Positions 42,616 to 52,112 of a DNA stretch of 63,268 bases are shown piece by piece; position 1 is the first letter of the stretch, and every line of letters starts with the position of its first letter. Below the pieces are notes generated by a model that was not told the DNA's origin, did not search any database, and worked only from the letters and a program-made list of their open reading frames with translations. Made by a program: the position numbers and the translations under genes. Source of the stretch: Thioalkalivibrio sulfidiphilus (GTDB taxonomy: Bacteria > Pseudomonadota > Gammaproteobacteria > Ectothiorhodospirales > Ectothiorhodospiraceae); NCBI RefSeq assembly GCF_000377945.1, contig NZ_KB898940.1, positions 1 to 63,268 of the forward strand. Direction: 5' to 3'.

Positions 42616-43901
42616 TAAAATGTGTGACTCGTCCCCGCGTACACCCGTCCCTCGTTGCCGTACGCGGCATCCACCCTCAGATCCGTTCTCACGAACCAGC
42701 GCAGGTTGATGCGCAGGCCCACGCCCGCGCCCACGTGGATGTCGCCCGGGTCGATATCGTCCTTGTCCCAGACACCGCCGATGTCGGTGAACACTACGCC
42801 GCGCACCGCCGGGTAGCCGAACAGCGGATGCAGATATTCGATATTGGCTAGCAGCGCCACGTCGCCGGTGCGGAAATCCCGGGCATAACCCCGCAGGCTT
42901 GAGCCGCTGCCGATGCTGTAGGCGTCGTCACCGAAGGGGGTGTCGCCGGCCCAGCCGCCCCGCACCTGCCAGTACAGGCTCGCCGGCAGATCGCCGCCCA
43001 GCGTCTGGTAGCGCCGGTAGAAGAGATCGATGCGCTGGTGATCCCGGTCCGCACCGAGTTCCGTGCTGCCGAAGGAAATCGCGCCGCCATAGGCCATGCC
43101 CTCACGGCGCACGCCGAGATCCGCCACGTCGGTGAAGATCACGCCGATGCCCCAGCTCACGTCCTCGCCGTCCACGGGCACGGTCGCACCCGGGTCCAGG
43201 GCCTTGAAAGCACGGGTCTCCCAGCGTGTGCCCAGGTCCAGGCGCCAGCCACGGCTGGGGCCTCGCTCAGCCAGCCAGCGTGAAAGAGATAGGCCCACAT
43301 GGCGGCTGCGCTGCTCATAGAGATCCGGGAGATCGCCACCCGAGGGGGATTGATCCGTGACCCTTTCACCCAGGCTCAGGCCTGCACCGAATCGGGTGAA
43401 GGGCACCCGGGGCACGTTGTAGTCAAAACGGAACTGGCTGGAGCCCTGTTCAGTGCCTCCGTCGCCGTTCTCCTCCAGTTCATAGACCAGGCGCACCTGG
43501 TGATTCAGTCCGAACAGGTTGTCGGCACGCAGTTCGCCGCCGTAGCGAATGTCACCGTCGGAGCTGCGATTGAGCCGGGGCAGGGCGAAATAGAAGTACT
43601 TCTCGGTGAGATGAAAGGTCACCACCAGGCCCTCGGGCTGGTTATCGACGTCAGCCTCCACGTCCTTGAACAGCCCCAGGTTCATGATGGACTGGCGGGA
43701 GGCCTCTACGAGTTCGAGCGTGGCGGGTTCACCCTCCCGGATCAGCAGTTCCTGGCGCAGCACCGCCTCCCGGGTCACCCGGTTGCCCTCGAAACGGATC
43801 TCGCTCACGAGCGGCGCGCCCGTCAGGGCAAGCGTCGGTGTACAGAACAGGAGGGGAAGCAACAGCAACAAGGCCGCAAGGCCACGCAGTACGGCTTTCA
43901 A
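42615..43901 (-). CDS. Omp85/BamA-superfamily outer membrane protein
   Basis: Outer-membrane beta-barrel of the Omp85 superfamily, probably used in export or insertion of proteins or lipids. 428 residues: signal peptide (MKAVLRGLAALLLLLPLLF... ending LALT), a single POTRA-like domain (VSEIRFEGNRVTREAVLRQE to HLTEKYFYF), then a 16-strand-type barrel with the L6 loop motif-like GSGSSLRGYARDFRTG, and a terminal Phe (GTSHTF). Much shorter than BamA (five POTRA), so it is a TamA/patatin-like or stand-alone relative. The stop abuts a repeat arm. Confidence 0.82.
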   Translation of the reverse strand: MKAVLRGLAALLLLLPLLFCTPTLALTGAPLVSEIRFEGNRVTREAVLRQELLIREGEPATLELVEASRQSIMNLGLFKDVEADVDNQPEGLVVTFHLTEKYFYFALPRLNRSSDGDIRYGGELRADNLFGLNHQVRLVYELEENGDGGTEQGSSQFRFDYNVPRVPFTRFGAGLSLGERVTDQSPSGGDLPDLYEQRSRHVGLSLSRWLAERGPSRGWRLDLGTRWETRAFKALDPGATVPVDGEDVSWGIGVIFTDVADLGVRREGMAYGGAISFGSTELGADRDHQRIDLFYRRYQTLGGDLPASLYWQVRGGWAGDTPFGDDAYSIGSGSSLRGYARDFRTGDVALLANIEYLHPLFGYPAVRGVVFTDIGGVWDKDDIDPGDIHVGAGVGLRINLRWFVRTDLRVDAAYGNEGRVYAGTSHTF

Positions 43902-43958
43902 GTCAGCGGTACCCCGTCACAGGCATCGAATACCTCAACACATCCGGAACCCCGATTT

Positions 43959-44014
43959 TTCCCACTTCCCACTTCCCACTTCCCACTTCCCACTTCCCAC
44001 TTCTCACTTCTCAC
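43959..44014. repeat. Heptamer array TTCCCAC x6 and TTCTCAC x2
   Basis: Eight perfect 7-nt units lie end to end. The stop codon of the dedA-like gene (44004-44006) falls inside unit 7, and its last codons are encoded by unit 8. Confidence 0.95.
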
Positions 44015-44621
44015 TTCCAAGCACCGCCTCCTTCACCCGCTGCAGGGCAAACAGCCCTGTCGCCAGCAGGATCAGGCTGAACACCGTGGCCCCGTAGAAC
44101 CCCAGCCAGGATTCCAGCAGGCGCCACTGGGCGCCCATCAGGTAGCCGCCCACGGCGAGCACGGCACACCAGAGCCCCGTTCCCACCAGGGTGAACAGGA
44201 AGAAGCGGGGAAAGGGCATGGGCAGCAGGCCCGCGGGCAGTGAGACCAGACTGCGCACCGTGGGCACGAAACGGCCCGCCAGCACCAGGAACTCCCCATG
44301 CCGATCATACACGTCCAGCACGCAATCCAGATCGGTTTCCCTCAACAACAGGAATCGACCCCGGCGCTGGAAGAAGCGGCGCACCCGCCGCTCACCCACC
44401 CGCCGGGCAATGAGGTAGAGGATCGTCGAGCCCAGGGTGCCGCCGATGGTGCCGGCAATGATCACCCCGAGCAGATTGAGCTGGGACTGGTTGGCCAGGA
44501 AGCCGGCGAAGGGCATGAGGAATTCCGGCGCCAGCGCCAGCATGGCCACGCCCAGACCCAGGTAGCCCAGGCGTTCGACGGCCTCGCCCGCCATGTCCGC
44601 CAGGCTCATGGCGCGCACCAC
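44004..44621 (-). CDS. DedA-family membrane protein
   Basis: DedA/VTT-domain proteins are inner-membrane lipid scramblase or transport-like proteins with roles in envelope homeostasis. 205 residues, about four to five membrane segments, with GTIGGTLGSTILYLIARRVG and the conserved GRFVPTVRSLVSLPAGLLPM (two arginines). The N-terminal motif is LALAPEFLMPFAG rather than the more usual ENxxPPxPSE. ATG at 44606 (five codons later) is an alternative start. The C-terminus (GSEK-stop) is encoded by the heptamer array, as in fis. Confidence 0.85.
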   Translation of the reverse strand: MVRAMSLADMAGEAVERLGYLGLGVAMLALAPEFLMPFAGFLANQSQLNLLGVIIAGTIGGTLGSTILYLIARRVGERRVRRFFQRRGRFLLLRETDLDCVLDVYDRHGEFLVLAGRFVPTVRSLVSLPAGLLPMPFPRFFLFTLVGTGLWCAVLAVGGYLMGAQWRLLESWLGFYGATVFSLILLATGLFALQRVKEAVLGSEK

Positions 44622-44661
44622 CCCTGACCGGCACCGCCGGCACTGCCGAAGCGGGGACCCA

Positions 44662-46020
44662 CTAGCGGACCCAGACCGTCTTGGCGTTCAGGAACTCACG
44701 CATGCCCAAGGCGGAGAGTTCACGGCCGTAGCCGGAATCCTTGATGCCGCCGAAGGGCAGCCTCGGGTCGCTCTTCACCAGTCCGTTGACGAAGGCACAG
44801 CCGCAGGCCAGCCGCCGCGCCAGCGCCTCGCCCCGCGCCACATCCCGGGTCCAGACGCTGCCACCCAGGCCGAAACGGGTGTCGTTGGCGAGGCGCAGGG
44901 CATCTTCCTCGTCCCGGGCGCGGAGGATTGCGGCCACCGGCCCGAACAGTTCCTCGTCATAGGCGGGCATGCCGGGGCCGACCCGATCCAGGATGGAGGG
45001 CCGGTACCAGGCCCCCTTGCCCGGCACCGGCTCGCAACCCTCCAGGGGCACGGCACCGGCGGCAATGGAGCGCTGTACCTGGCGGTGCAGTTCGTCACGC
45101 AGATCGGTGCGCGCCAGGGGCGCCAGGGTGGTGGCCTCATGGCCCGGGTCGCCGGGTCTGAGCGCCCGCACCGCCTCGCGAAAACGCGACAGGAACGCCT
45201 CGGCAACTCCCTCCAGCACCACGAAACGCTTGGCGGCGATGCAGCTCTGACCCGCGTTCATGAACCGGGAGGCCACCGCCTGCTGCACGGTCAGTTCCAG
45301 GTCCGCATCCTCCAGCACCACGAAGGGATCGGAACCGCCCAGTTCCAGCACCGCCTTCTTGAGCACGGCACCGGCAGCCGCGGCCACGGCCCGGCCCGCG
45401 GGCTCGCTTCCGGTCAGGGTCACTGCGTGCACCCGACGATCCCGGATCACCGCCTCCACTACGGAGGCCGGGATCATCAGGGTCAGGAACGTCCCCTCCG
45501 GGAAGCCCGCCTCCCGGAACACCTCCTCGATGGCCAGGGCGCAGCGGGGCACGTTGGAGGCGTGCTTGAGCAGGGCGGTGTTGCCGGCCATCAGCGCGGG
45601 CGCGGCGAAGCGGAACACCTGCCAGAAGGGGAAATTCCAGGGCATCACCGCCAGCACTGTGCCCAGGGGCTGCCAGGCGATCAGGGAGCGGCTGGCGTCG
45701 GATTCCAGCATCTCGTCGGCCAGGAAGCGCGGCCCTTCCCCGGCGTAGAAATCACAGACCGCGGCGCACTTGTCGATCTCGGCCCGGGCCTCGCTGGAAA
45801 GCTTGCCCATCTCCTGGGTGATGATGCCGGCGTACTGATCCCGGCGCTGGCGCAGGATCTGCGCCGCCCGGCGCAGCCGTTCTGCCCGGTCCGGCAGGGC
45901 TGTCCGCGCCCATTCGGGCGCGGCACTGGCCGCCAGGTCCAGGGCCTTGTCCACACGAGGCCTGTCCCAGGTGTCGAAACGCCCCAGGACGGCACCATTG
46001 ACCGGATTCACGGACTGCAT
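44662..46020 (-). CDS. NAD(P)-dependent aldehyde dehydrogenase (succinate-semialdehyde type)
   Basis: Oxidises an aldehyde, probably succinate semialdehyde, to the acid. 452 residues: WNFPFWQVFRFAAPALMAGN, TLTGSEPAGRAVAAAAG, catalytic Glu in LELGGSDPFVVLEDAD, catalytic Cys in NAGQSCIAAKRFVV, and PFGGIKDSGYGRELSALGMR at the end. The start MQSVNPVNGAVLGRFDTWDR matches the GabD/SsdA subfamily; a longer frame reaches 46110. Divergent from the NDUFA9-like gene. Confidence 0.88.
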   Translation of the reverse strand: MQSVNPVNGAVLGRFDTWDRPRVDKALDLAASAAPEWARTALPDRAERLRRAAQILRQRRDQYAGIITQEMGKLSSEARAEIDKCAAVCDFYAGEGPRFLADEMLESDASRSLIAWQPLGTVLAVMPWNFPFWQVFRFAAPALMAGNTALLKHASNVPRCALAIEEVFREAGFPEGTFLTLMIPASVVEAVIRDRRVHAVTLTGSEPAGRAVAAAAGAVLKKAVLELGGSDPFVVLEDADLELTVQQAVASRFMNAGQSCIAAKRFVVLEGVAEAFLSRFREAVRALRPGDPGHEATTLAPLARTDLRDELHRQVQRSIAAGAVPLEGCEPVPGKGAWYRPSILDRVGPGMPAYDEELFGPVAAILRARDEEDALRLANDTRFGLGGSVWTRDVARGEALARRLACGCAFVNGLVKSDPRLPFGGIKDSGYGRELSALGMREFLNAKTVWVR

Positions 46021-46176
46021 CACCACGAGGTATTCCTCAATCGAAGATTCTGTGTCACACCCCCTTAAGTGTACGCGAGCCGCGAGGGGTTTCGCCCGAT
46101 GGGTCTCCACGGGCGCCCCAGTACGCTAATATAAGCGCCCGTTCAAATAGCAATCCGCATTGGGGAGCACGGCTTC

Positions 46177-47121
46177 ATGAAGATCAACACCGTTTGCGTG
46201 CTGGGCGGCACGGGTTTCGTGGGCAGCCACCTGGTGGCGCGACTCATCGCCAGCGGCCGCCGGGTGAAGGTCATCACCCGCCGCCGGGAGCGTCACCGCG
46301 ACCTGCTGGTTCTGCCCGGCGTGAGCCTCATCGAGGGCGATGTCAACAACCCGGCCACGCTGAAGCGCCACTTCACCGGCTGCGACGCGGTGATCAACCT
46401 GATCGGCATCCTCAACGAGAAGGGCCATGACGGCAGCGGCTTCCGCCGCGCCCACGTGGACCTGTCCCGGCACGTGGCCGAGACCTGCCGCGCCACGGGC
46501 GTGAAACGCCTGCTGCACATGAGCGCCCTGGGCGCCGATGCCGGTACCGGCACCAGCCTCTACCAGCGCACCAAGGGCGAGGCGGAGAGCCTGGTGCGCA
46601 CCCAGAGCGGCGACACCAAGGTGACCATCTTCCGCCCCTCGGTGATCTTCGGACCCGGCGACAGCTTCCTCAACCGCTTCGCCGGCCTGCTGCGCATCAC
46701 GCCGGTCCTGCCGCTCGCCTGCCCCGGGGCGCGCTTCGCGCCGGTGTACGTGGGCGACGTGGTCACGCGTTTCGTGGACAGCCTGGAAGACGCCGGGACC
46801 TTCGGCCAGCGCTACGACCTGTGCGGCCCGAAGGTCTATACCCTCAAGGAACTGGTGCAGTACACCGCCCGCACCCTGGGCCTGCGCCGCGCCATCATCG
46901 GCCTGCCCGACTGGGCCTCCAGGCTCCAGGCCACGGTGTTCGAATACGTCCCCGGCAAGCCCTTCTCCCTGGACAACTACCGCTCCCTGCAGCGGGACAA
47001 CGTCTGCCCCGGCGGTGGCACCTGCCCCACCAGCCTGGAATCCGTCGCGCCCCGCTACCTGGGCCGCAACGACCGGGAGTCCCGCCTCCAGCGCCTGCGC
47101 AACACGGCCGGGCGGGTCTGA
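46177..47121 (+). CDS. NAD(P)-binding epimerase-like protein, NDUFA9 type
   Basis: Atypical short-chain dehydrogenase of the complex I NDUFA9 (39 kDa) subfamily; in bacteria usually stand-alone and of unknown function. 314 residues: VLGGTGFVGSHLVARLIASG (nucleotide-binding motif), VINLIGILNE, HMSALGADAGTGTSLYQRTK (Tyr/Lys pair), FRPSVIFGPGDSFLNRF and FAPVYVGDVV. GGAG ribosome site. Often lies next to cca, as here. Confidence 0.88.
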   Translation: MKINTVCVLGGTGFVGSHLVARLIASGRRVKVITRRRERHRDLLVLPGVSLIEGDVNNPATLKRHFTGCDAVINLIGILNEKGHDGSGFRRAHVDLSRHVAETCRATGVKRLLHMSALGADAGTGTSLYQRTKGEAESLVRTQSGDTKVTIFRPSVIFGPGDSFLNRFAGLLRITPVLPLACPGARFAPVYVGDVVTRFVDSLEDAGTFGQRYDLCGPKVYTLKELVQYTARTLGLRRAIIGLPDWASRLQATVFEYVPGKPFSLDNYRSLQRDNVCPGGGTCPTSLESVAPRYLGRNDRESRLQRLRNTAGRV

Positions 47122-47157
47122 AGGTCGCCGCGTGATACGCCGAGATTCAAAACCAAG

Positions 47158-47336
47158 GGACAGGATGAACAGGATCATTGCCGATCGGATTAGATCAACA
47201 AGGCGCGAAAGGAGCTGACAGGATTGACATGATTTACAGGATTAAAAGACCTAAAAAATAATCGTGTGAATCATGTCAATCCTGTCCGAAGCTTTTCATT
47301 TCATTCTTGTTCTGCAAATCCTGTTCATCCTGTCCA
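47158..47336. repeat. Nested GGACAGGAT-type inverted repeat before cca
   Basis: Outer GGGACAGGATGAACAGGAT (from 47158) faces ATCCTGTTCATCCTGTCC (47318-47335). Inner TGACAGGATTGACATGATT-like units face AATCATGTCAATCCTGTC (47270-47288). Same unit family as the inner arms at 7459 and 51980. Confidence 0.85.
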
Positions 47337-47382
47337 TAAAGATGTTTTGAAGCCCATCGTATCCTCGCCCTACACTGCATCC

Positions 47383-48624
47383 ATGAAAACCTATCTGGTC
47401 GGCGGTGCGGTGCGTGACGAACTCCTGGGCCTGCCGGTGCGGGAGCGGGACTGGGTGGTGGTGGGCGCCACGGCGCAGCAGATGCTGGACCTGGGCTACC
47501 GGCAGGTGGGCCGGGACTTCCCGGTGTTCCTGCACCCCGAGACCCACGAGGAACACGCCCTGGCCCGCACCGAGCGCAAGACCGCGCCCGGCTACCGGGG
47601 CTTCGTGGTGCACGCCGAACCAGACGTCACCCTGGAAGAGGACCTGCTGCGCCGGGATCTCACCATCAACGCCATTGCCCGGGACGAGGCCGGCGGCCTC
47701 ATCGACCCCTTCAACGGCCAGGCGGATCTCAAGGCCCGGCTGTTGCGTCACGTCTCCCCCGCCTTCGCCGAGGACCCGGTGCGCATCCTGCGGGTGGCCC
47801 GCTTCGCGGCCCGCTTTGCCGACCTGGGCTTCTCGGTGGCGGAGGAGACCCGCGACCTGATGCGCGCCATGGTCGCTGCCGGCGAGGTGGACGCCCTGGT
47901 GCCGGAGCGGGTCTGGCAGGAGATGGAGCGGGCCCTGGGCGAGGACTCGCCGGCCACCTTCTTCGAGGTGCTGCGGGACTGCGGTGCGCTGGCGGTGCTG
48001 TTCCCGGAGATCGAGCGCCTGTTCGGCGTGCCCCAGCCGCCCAAGTATCACCCCGAGATCGACACCGGGGTGCACACCCTCATGGTGCTCACCCAGGCCG
48101 CGCGCCTGAGCGCCGATGCCACGATCCGCTTCGCGGCCCTGACCCACGATCTGGGCAAGGGCACCACGCCCGCCGACATCCTGCCCAGCCACCACGGCCA
48201 CGAGCAACGCAGCGTGGACCTGGTGCACGGCCTGTGCGACCGCTACCGCATCCCCAACGCCTACCGGGATCTCGCCGTGATGGTGGCCCGCTGGCACGGT
48301 TACAGCCACCGGGCCCTGGAACTGCGCCCCGACACCGTGCTCAAGGCGCTGGAGGGCCTGGACGCCTTCCGTCGCCCGGAACGCTTCGAGCCCTTCCTGC
48401 TCGCCTGCGAGGCGGACTACCGGGGCCGCACCGGCTTCGAGGAACGCCCCTACCCCCAGGCCGACTACCTGCGCGCCGCCCACGCCCGTTGCCTGGCCAT
48501 CACCGCGAAGGACCTGGTGAACGAAGGCCTCACCGGCAAGGCCATCGGCGAGGCCCTGCACGCCCGCCGGGTACAGGCGCTCAAGCAGTTGAAGGCCGAG
48601 TGGCCCGGAGACGCCGGCGCATGA
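47383..48624 (+). CDS. cca: Multifunctional CCA tRNA nucleotidyltransferase
   Basis: Adds or repairs the 3' CCA end of tRNAs. 413 residues, as in E. coli (412). [20 protein letters not shown] start, RDWVVVGAT (nucleotidyltransferase DxD region), [37 protein letters not shown], and the HD domain [19 protein letters not shown] with [11 protein letters not shown] 47383 was chosen; the frame runs back into the repeat element, which is not coding. Confidence 0.95.
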   Translation: MKTYLVGGAVRDELLGLPVRERDWVVVGATAQQMLDLGYRQVGRDFPVFLHPETHEEHALARTERKTAPGYRGFVVHAEPDVTLEEDLLRRDLTINAIARDEAGGLIDPFNGQADLKARLLRHVSPAFAEDPVRILRVARFAARFADLGFSVAEETRDLMRAMVAAGEVDALVPERVWQEMERALGEDSPATFFEVLRDCGALAVLFPEIERLFGVPQPPKYHPEIDTGVHTLMVLTQAARLSADATIRFAALTHDLGKGTTPADILPSHHGHEQRSVDLVHGLCDRYRIPNAYRDLAVMVARWHGYSHRALELRPDTVLKALEGLDAFRRPERFEPFLLACEADYRGRTGFEERPYPQADYLRAAHARCLAITAKDLVNEGLTGKAIGEALHARRVQALKQLKAEWPGDAGA

Positions 48625-48643
48625 ACAGGCTGTAAAACACCTG

Positions 48644-48838
48644 TCTCTCGCCAAGACGCAAAGCCGCGAAGAAAGCCAATACGATTGATTAAGGTTTTCC
48701 TCTGTGACCCCGTGTCTCCGTGAGAGGACATCGGTTTTGTCACAGCCCAACTAAAACCACGTCCTCTCACGGAGACACGGGGCCACGGGGAAACCTGTTC
48801 AAAATGATTTCTTCGCGGCTTTGCGTCTTGGCGAGAGA
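48644..48838. repeat. Double nested palindrome between cca and uppP
   Basis: Outer arms of 31 bp (48644-48674 and 48808-48838) are perfect complements (TCTCTCGCCAAGACGCAAAG plus 11 further bases). Inner arms of 22 bp (48708-48729 and 48761-48782; CCCCGTGTCTCCGTGAGAGG plus AC) are also perfect. Same architecture at 53613-53803 and 57527-57714. Confidence 0.95.
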
Positions 48839-48865
48839 CCCCGATTTTGTCGATTCCGCAGGGAC

Positions 48866-49666
48866 TCACCAGAACAGGAACAGCAGGAAGGCCCCCAGCA
48901 CCAGCCGGTAGATGACGAAGGGCAGCATGGTCATCTTCGCCAGCAGCTTGAGGAAGTAGTGGATGCAGAGATAGGCGCTCACCCCCGCCACCAGGGCGCC
49001 CAGCACCATCAGACCCCACTGGACATTCTCCTCCGGCTCCCTCACCAGAGACAGCGTCTCGAATCCGCCTGCCAGAGCGATGATGGGGATGGACAGCAGG
49101 AAGGAATAGCGCGCCGCCGCCTGGCGGGTGAAACCCATGAGCAGGGCGGCGGTGATGGTGATGCCGGAACGGGAGGTGCCCGGGATCAGGGCCAGGGCCT
49201 GGGCCACGCCGATCACCAGCACGTCCTTCCAGGTGATGCTGTGCTCGTCCCGGGTACGCTTGCCGGAAACATCGGCGAACAGCAGCAGCACCGCGAAGCC
49301 GATGGTGGCCATGGCGATCACCTGGGCCGAGCGCAGGTGGGTGGAGATGATGTCGTGGAACAACAGGCCCGCCAGGCCCGCTGGAATGGTGCCGAAACCC
49401 ACCGCCCAGGCGAGCTTGGCGTCCGGGGTCAGTCCCCGGCCTACCAGGGAACCCACCCACTCCGCCGTCATGCGGCGCAGTTCATGGCGGAAATAGATCA
49501 CCACCGCCGCCAGGGAACCCACGTGGGTGGCCACGTCAAAGGTCAGGCCCTGATCCTCCCAGTCGGTGAGTTCAGGCACCAGGATCAGGTGCGCAGCGCT
49601 GGAGATGGGCAGGAATTCGGTCAGGCCCTGAACCAGGGCCAACACCAGGGTCTGGAAGAGATCCAA
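48866..49666 (-). CDS. uppP: Undecaprenyl-diphosphatase (UppP/BacA)
   Basis: Recycles undecaprenyl pyrophosphate for peptidoglycan and surface polymer synthesis; confers bacitracin tolerance. 266 residues with about eight membrane helices: ALVQGLTEFLPISSAAHLIL (first motif with catalytic Glu and Ser), HVGSLAAVVIYFRHEL, and ALIPGTSRSGITITAALLMG (second PGTSRSG motif). Complete, normal length. Confidence 0.96.
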   Translation of the reverse strand: MDLFQTLVLALVQGLTEFLPISSAAHLILVPELTDWEDQGLTFDVATHVGSLAAVVIYFRHELRRMTAEWVGSLVGRGLTPDAKLAWAVGFGTIPAGLAGLLFHDIISTHLRSAQVIAMATIGFAVLLLFADVSGKRTRDEHSITWKDVLVIGVAQALALIPGTSRSGITITAALLMGFTRQAAARYSFLLSIPIIALAGGFETLSLVREPEENVQWGLMVLGALVAGVSAYLCIHYFLKLLAKMTMLPFVIYRLVLGAFLLFLFW

Positions 49667-49758
49667 GGCGGGACTCCGTGTCGTGTGGATTAATCAGTCG
49701 AGGCGCAGTGTTACCGGATTGATTCGGTGACGCAAGCACCCGGGGCGGAAAGAAATAT

Positions 49759-49909
49759 CCAACGCAAAGACGCGAAGACGCAAAGGACGCAAAGTTTCTT
49801 CTGATGAAGAAGACTGAGACAATGCGGCCCCTGCCGACTGTTTCAGGCTTTCGGTGTTTATCTAATGAGCGCTTTTTTGCGCCCTTTGCGTCTTCGCGTC
49901 TTTGCGTTG
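49759..49909. repeat. CGCAAAGACGCGAAG-type inverted repeat
   Basis: CCAACGCAAAGACGCGAAGA (from 49759) plus CGCAAAGGACGCAAAG faces its complement (49879-49909). Lies between uppP and the midA-like gene, which converge on no gene. Same family as 14676-14801 and 62098-62134. Confidence 0.88.
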
Positions 49910-49923
49910 AAATCTTTTACATA

Positions 49924-51105
49924 TCAGAGCCTACCGCGCAGATCCCGCCCCGCGAAGCCCACCAACGGCCCCTCGATCCCCCGCCCCAGGCCGATCACCT
50001 GGAAGCGCTCGCCCATCTCCCCGGGCAGGGTGAGCTGACGCACCTGGCCGGCAAGCGCCAGTTGTTCCCGGGGATCGTCACTGGCGGATTCCTGGAACAC
50101 CTGGTCCAGTCCCGCGCCGATCAGGAACCAGGCCTGGGTGGTGTAGCCCAGTACGTCCAGGCCGGCGCCCACGCCCGCCTCGGCCACGGCGGTGAAATCC
50201 ACGTGGGCGGTGAGGTCCGTCAGCCCCGGCAGGAAGAAAGGGTCGTCCAGGGCCCGGTGGCGGTAGTAACCCATCAGGGTGCCCCGGCTGCGCTCGGGGC
50301 TGTAGTACTCGGCACGGGGATAACCGTAATCGATGAGCAGGATCAGCCCCGCGGCCAAGGTCTCGGCAAGCGAGGCTACCCAGGGCGCGAGACCCGGGCT
50401 GTATTCCGAGGTGTAACCCGCCGGCCAGGCGCTGCCGGTCTCGGCCTGCAGACGCTGTAAGGCGGCGCTCAGCCCGGGTTCTGCGGGGCGCTCCGCCCAG
50501 GCCAGGCGCCCGCCCTCCCAGGCAACGCCCCGTTGCAGCACGGTCTCGCCGGTCCAGGTGAACACCTCCACGGGCATGGCGTCCAGCACCTCGTTGCCCA
50601 GCATCACACCCCTGAAGCCGCTCGGCGGCAATGCATCCAGCCAGCGCACCTGGGCCGCGAGGTCTTCGGGCAGTTCGGCTACGGCGGCCTGCTGGCGTTC
50701 GCGCAGGTCCGGGCTCAGTTCCAGGATCAGGTATTGCTCCGGCAGACGATCCAGGGCCGCCAGGGCCCGCAGCATCTCCACCGCCAGGGCGCCGGTGCCG
50801 GCGCCGAACTCCAGCACCTGGCCACCGCCCAGTTCCTCCAGCACCTGGGCCACCTGCCGGGCCAGGCAGCGGGCGAACAGGGGCGAGGTCTCCGGCGCGG
50901 TGGTGAAATCACCGCCCACGCCCAGCTTGTGGCTGCCGGCCGTGTAGTAGCCGAGCCCCGGCGCGTACAGGGCCAGCTCCATGTAGCGGCGAAAGGGCAG
51001 GAAACCGCCGGCGACCTCGATCTCGTCGCGCAACCGCGCCGTCAGCGCCTCGCTGGCCTGGCGGGCGGCCTCGTCGGGTTCGGGCAGGTGGCTTAGATCG
51101 GGCAT
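49924..51105 (-). CDS. MidA/NDUFAF7-type SAM-dependent methyltransferase
   Basis: Protein arginine methyltransferase-like family; in mitochondria the relative methylates a complex I subunit. Role in bacteria is unclear. 393 residues: FLPFRRYMELALYAPGLGYY, GGDFTTAPETSPLFARCLAR, VLEFGAGTGALAVEMLRALA (SAM site), YLILELSPDLRERQQ, GNEVLDAMPVE and IDYGYPRAEYY. ATG 51105 gives the usual start (an upstream ATG is at 51144). Divergent from the pteridine reductase-like gene. Confidence 0.88.
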   Translation of the reverse strand: MPDLSHLPEPDEAARQASEALTARLRDEIEVAGGFLPFRRYMELALYAPGLGYYTAGSHKLGVGGDFTTAPETSPLFARCLARQVAQVLEELGGGQVLEFGAGTGALAVEMLRALAALDRLPEQYLILELSPDLRERQQAAVAELPEDLAAQVRWLDALPPSGFRGVMLGNEVLDAMPVEVFTWTGETVLQRGVAWEGGRLAWAERPAEPGLSAALQRLQAETGSAWPAGYTSEYSPGLAPWVASLAETLAAGLILLIDYGYPRAEYYSPERSRGTLMGYYRHRALDDPFFLPGLTDLTAHVDFTAVAEAGVGAGLDVLGYTTQAWFLIGAGLDQVFQESASDDPREQLALAGQVRQLTLPGEMGERFQVIGLGRGIEGPLVGFAGRDLRGRL

Positions 51106-51174
51106 GGCGGGCGAACCGAAACGCTGTGATAAAGTCCATTCCACTGTCAGAAACCGGCATCAGCGGAGGCGAAG

Positions 51175-51933
51175 GTGGTCCAGTCTAACGGCAAGCGGCA
51201 GGAGAACAAGCGCGTGCTCATCACCGGGGCGGCCCGGCGGGTGGGCGCCGAGATCGCCCGGCAACTGCACGGCGCCGGCATGGATCTGATCATCCATTAC
51301 CGCAGTTCCCGGGACGAGGCGCAGGCCCTGGCCGATTCCCTGAACGCGCTGCGTCCGGGTTCAGCCGGCCTGGTGCAGGGCGACCTGCTCAAGACCGCCG
51401 ACCTGCCCCGCCTGGCCGAGGACGCAAAGGCCGTGTTCGGCAGCGTGGATGTGCTGGTCAACAACGCCAGCACCTTCTACCCCACCCCCGTGGGCCAGAT
51501 GACCGAGCAGCACTGGGACGACCTGATGGGCAGCAACCTCAAGGCCCCCCTGTTCCTGTCCCAGGCCCTGGCCCCGGAGCTGACCGCCCGGGGCGGCTGC
51601 ATCGTCAACATCGTGGACATCCACGCCCTGCGCCCGCTCAAGGGCTACCCGGTCTACTGTGCCGCCAAGGCGGGCCTGTGGATGGTGACCCAGTCCCTGG
51701 CCCGGGAGCTGGGCCCCAGGGTGCGGGTCAACGGCATCGCCCCCGGCGCCATCCTCTGGCCCGAGGCCGCCGAGAACAGCGCCCCCCACGAGGACATGAT
51801 CCAGCGCACCGCCCTCAAGCGTGAGGGCTCGCCCGCGGACATCGCCCGCACCGCCCTGTTCCTGATCCGCGACGCGGACTACATCACCGGGCAGGTAATC
51901 CCGGTGGACGGCGGCCGCACGGTGGGTCAGTGA
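51175..51933 (+). CDS. Pteridine reductase-like short-chain dehydrogenase
   Basis: Probably reduces dihydropteridines (FolM/PTR1 type), supporting folate or molybdopterin-type pterins. 252 residues: VLITGAARRVGAEIARQLHG (the TGx3RxG form of the cofactor motif is typical of PTR1/FolM), LVNNASTFYPTP, and YPVYCAAKAGL (Tyr-x3-Lys). Start is GTG 51175 with GGAGG just upstream. Its neighbours folB and folK on the other strand support a pterin role. Confidence 0.85.
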   Translation: MVQSNGKRQENKRVLITGAARRVGAEIARQLHGAGMDLIIHYRSSRDEAQALADSLNALRPGSAGLVQGDLLKTADLPRLAEDAKAVFGSVDVLVNNASTFYPTPVGQMTEQHWDDLMGSNLKAPLFLSQALAPELTARGGCIVNIVDIHALRPLKGYPVYCAAKAGLWMVTQSLARELGPRVRVNGIAPGAILWPEAAENSAPHEDMIQRTALKREGSPADIARTALFLIRDADYITGQVIPVDGGRTVGQ

Positions 51934-51944
51934 TCGACCGGCCT

Positions 51945-52109
51945 TGCCGCAGAGACGCCGAGGCGCAGAGAAACTGCTTGAATGGACAGGATTGACAGGA
52001 TTTTTCAGGATTTACAGGTAAAAAGATCTTTTCCTGTAAATCCGCTTTTTATCCTGTGAATCCTGTCCATTGATTTTGAATCTCCGCGCCTCGGCGCCTC
52101 TGCGGCGAA
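51945..52109. repeat. Nested inverted-repeat element (CGCAGAGACGC outer, GGACAGGAT inner)
   Basis: Outer TTGCCGCAGAGACGCCGAGG (51945-51972) faces its complement (52083-52109). Inner AATGGACAGGATTGACAGGA (from 51978) faces AATCCTGTCCATT (52060-52074). Same composite as in the accB-accC gap. Lies between convergent pteridine reductase and folK genes. Confidence 0.9.
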
Positions 52110-52112
52110 TCC

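Noticed and set aside
47266-47382. N-terminal extension of cca by 39 codons
   Set aside because: The extension is translated GGACAGGAT-type repeat; CCA-transferase homology starts at ATG 47383.
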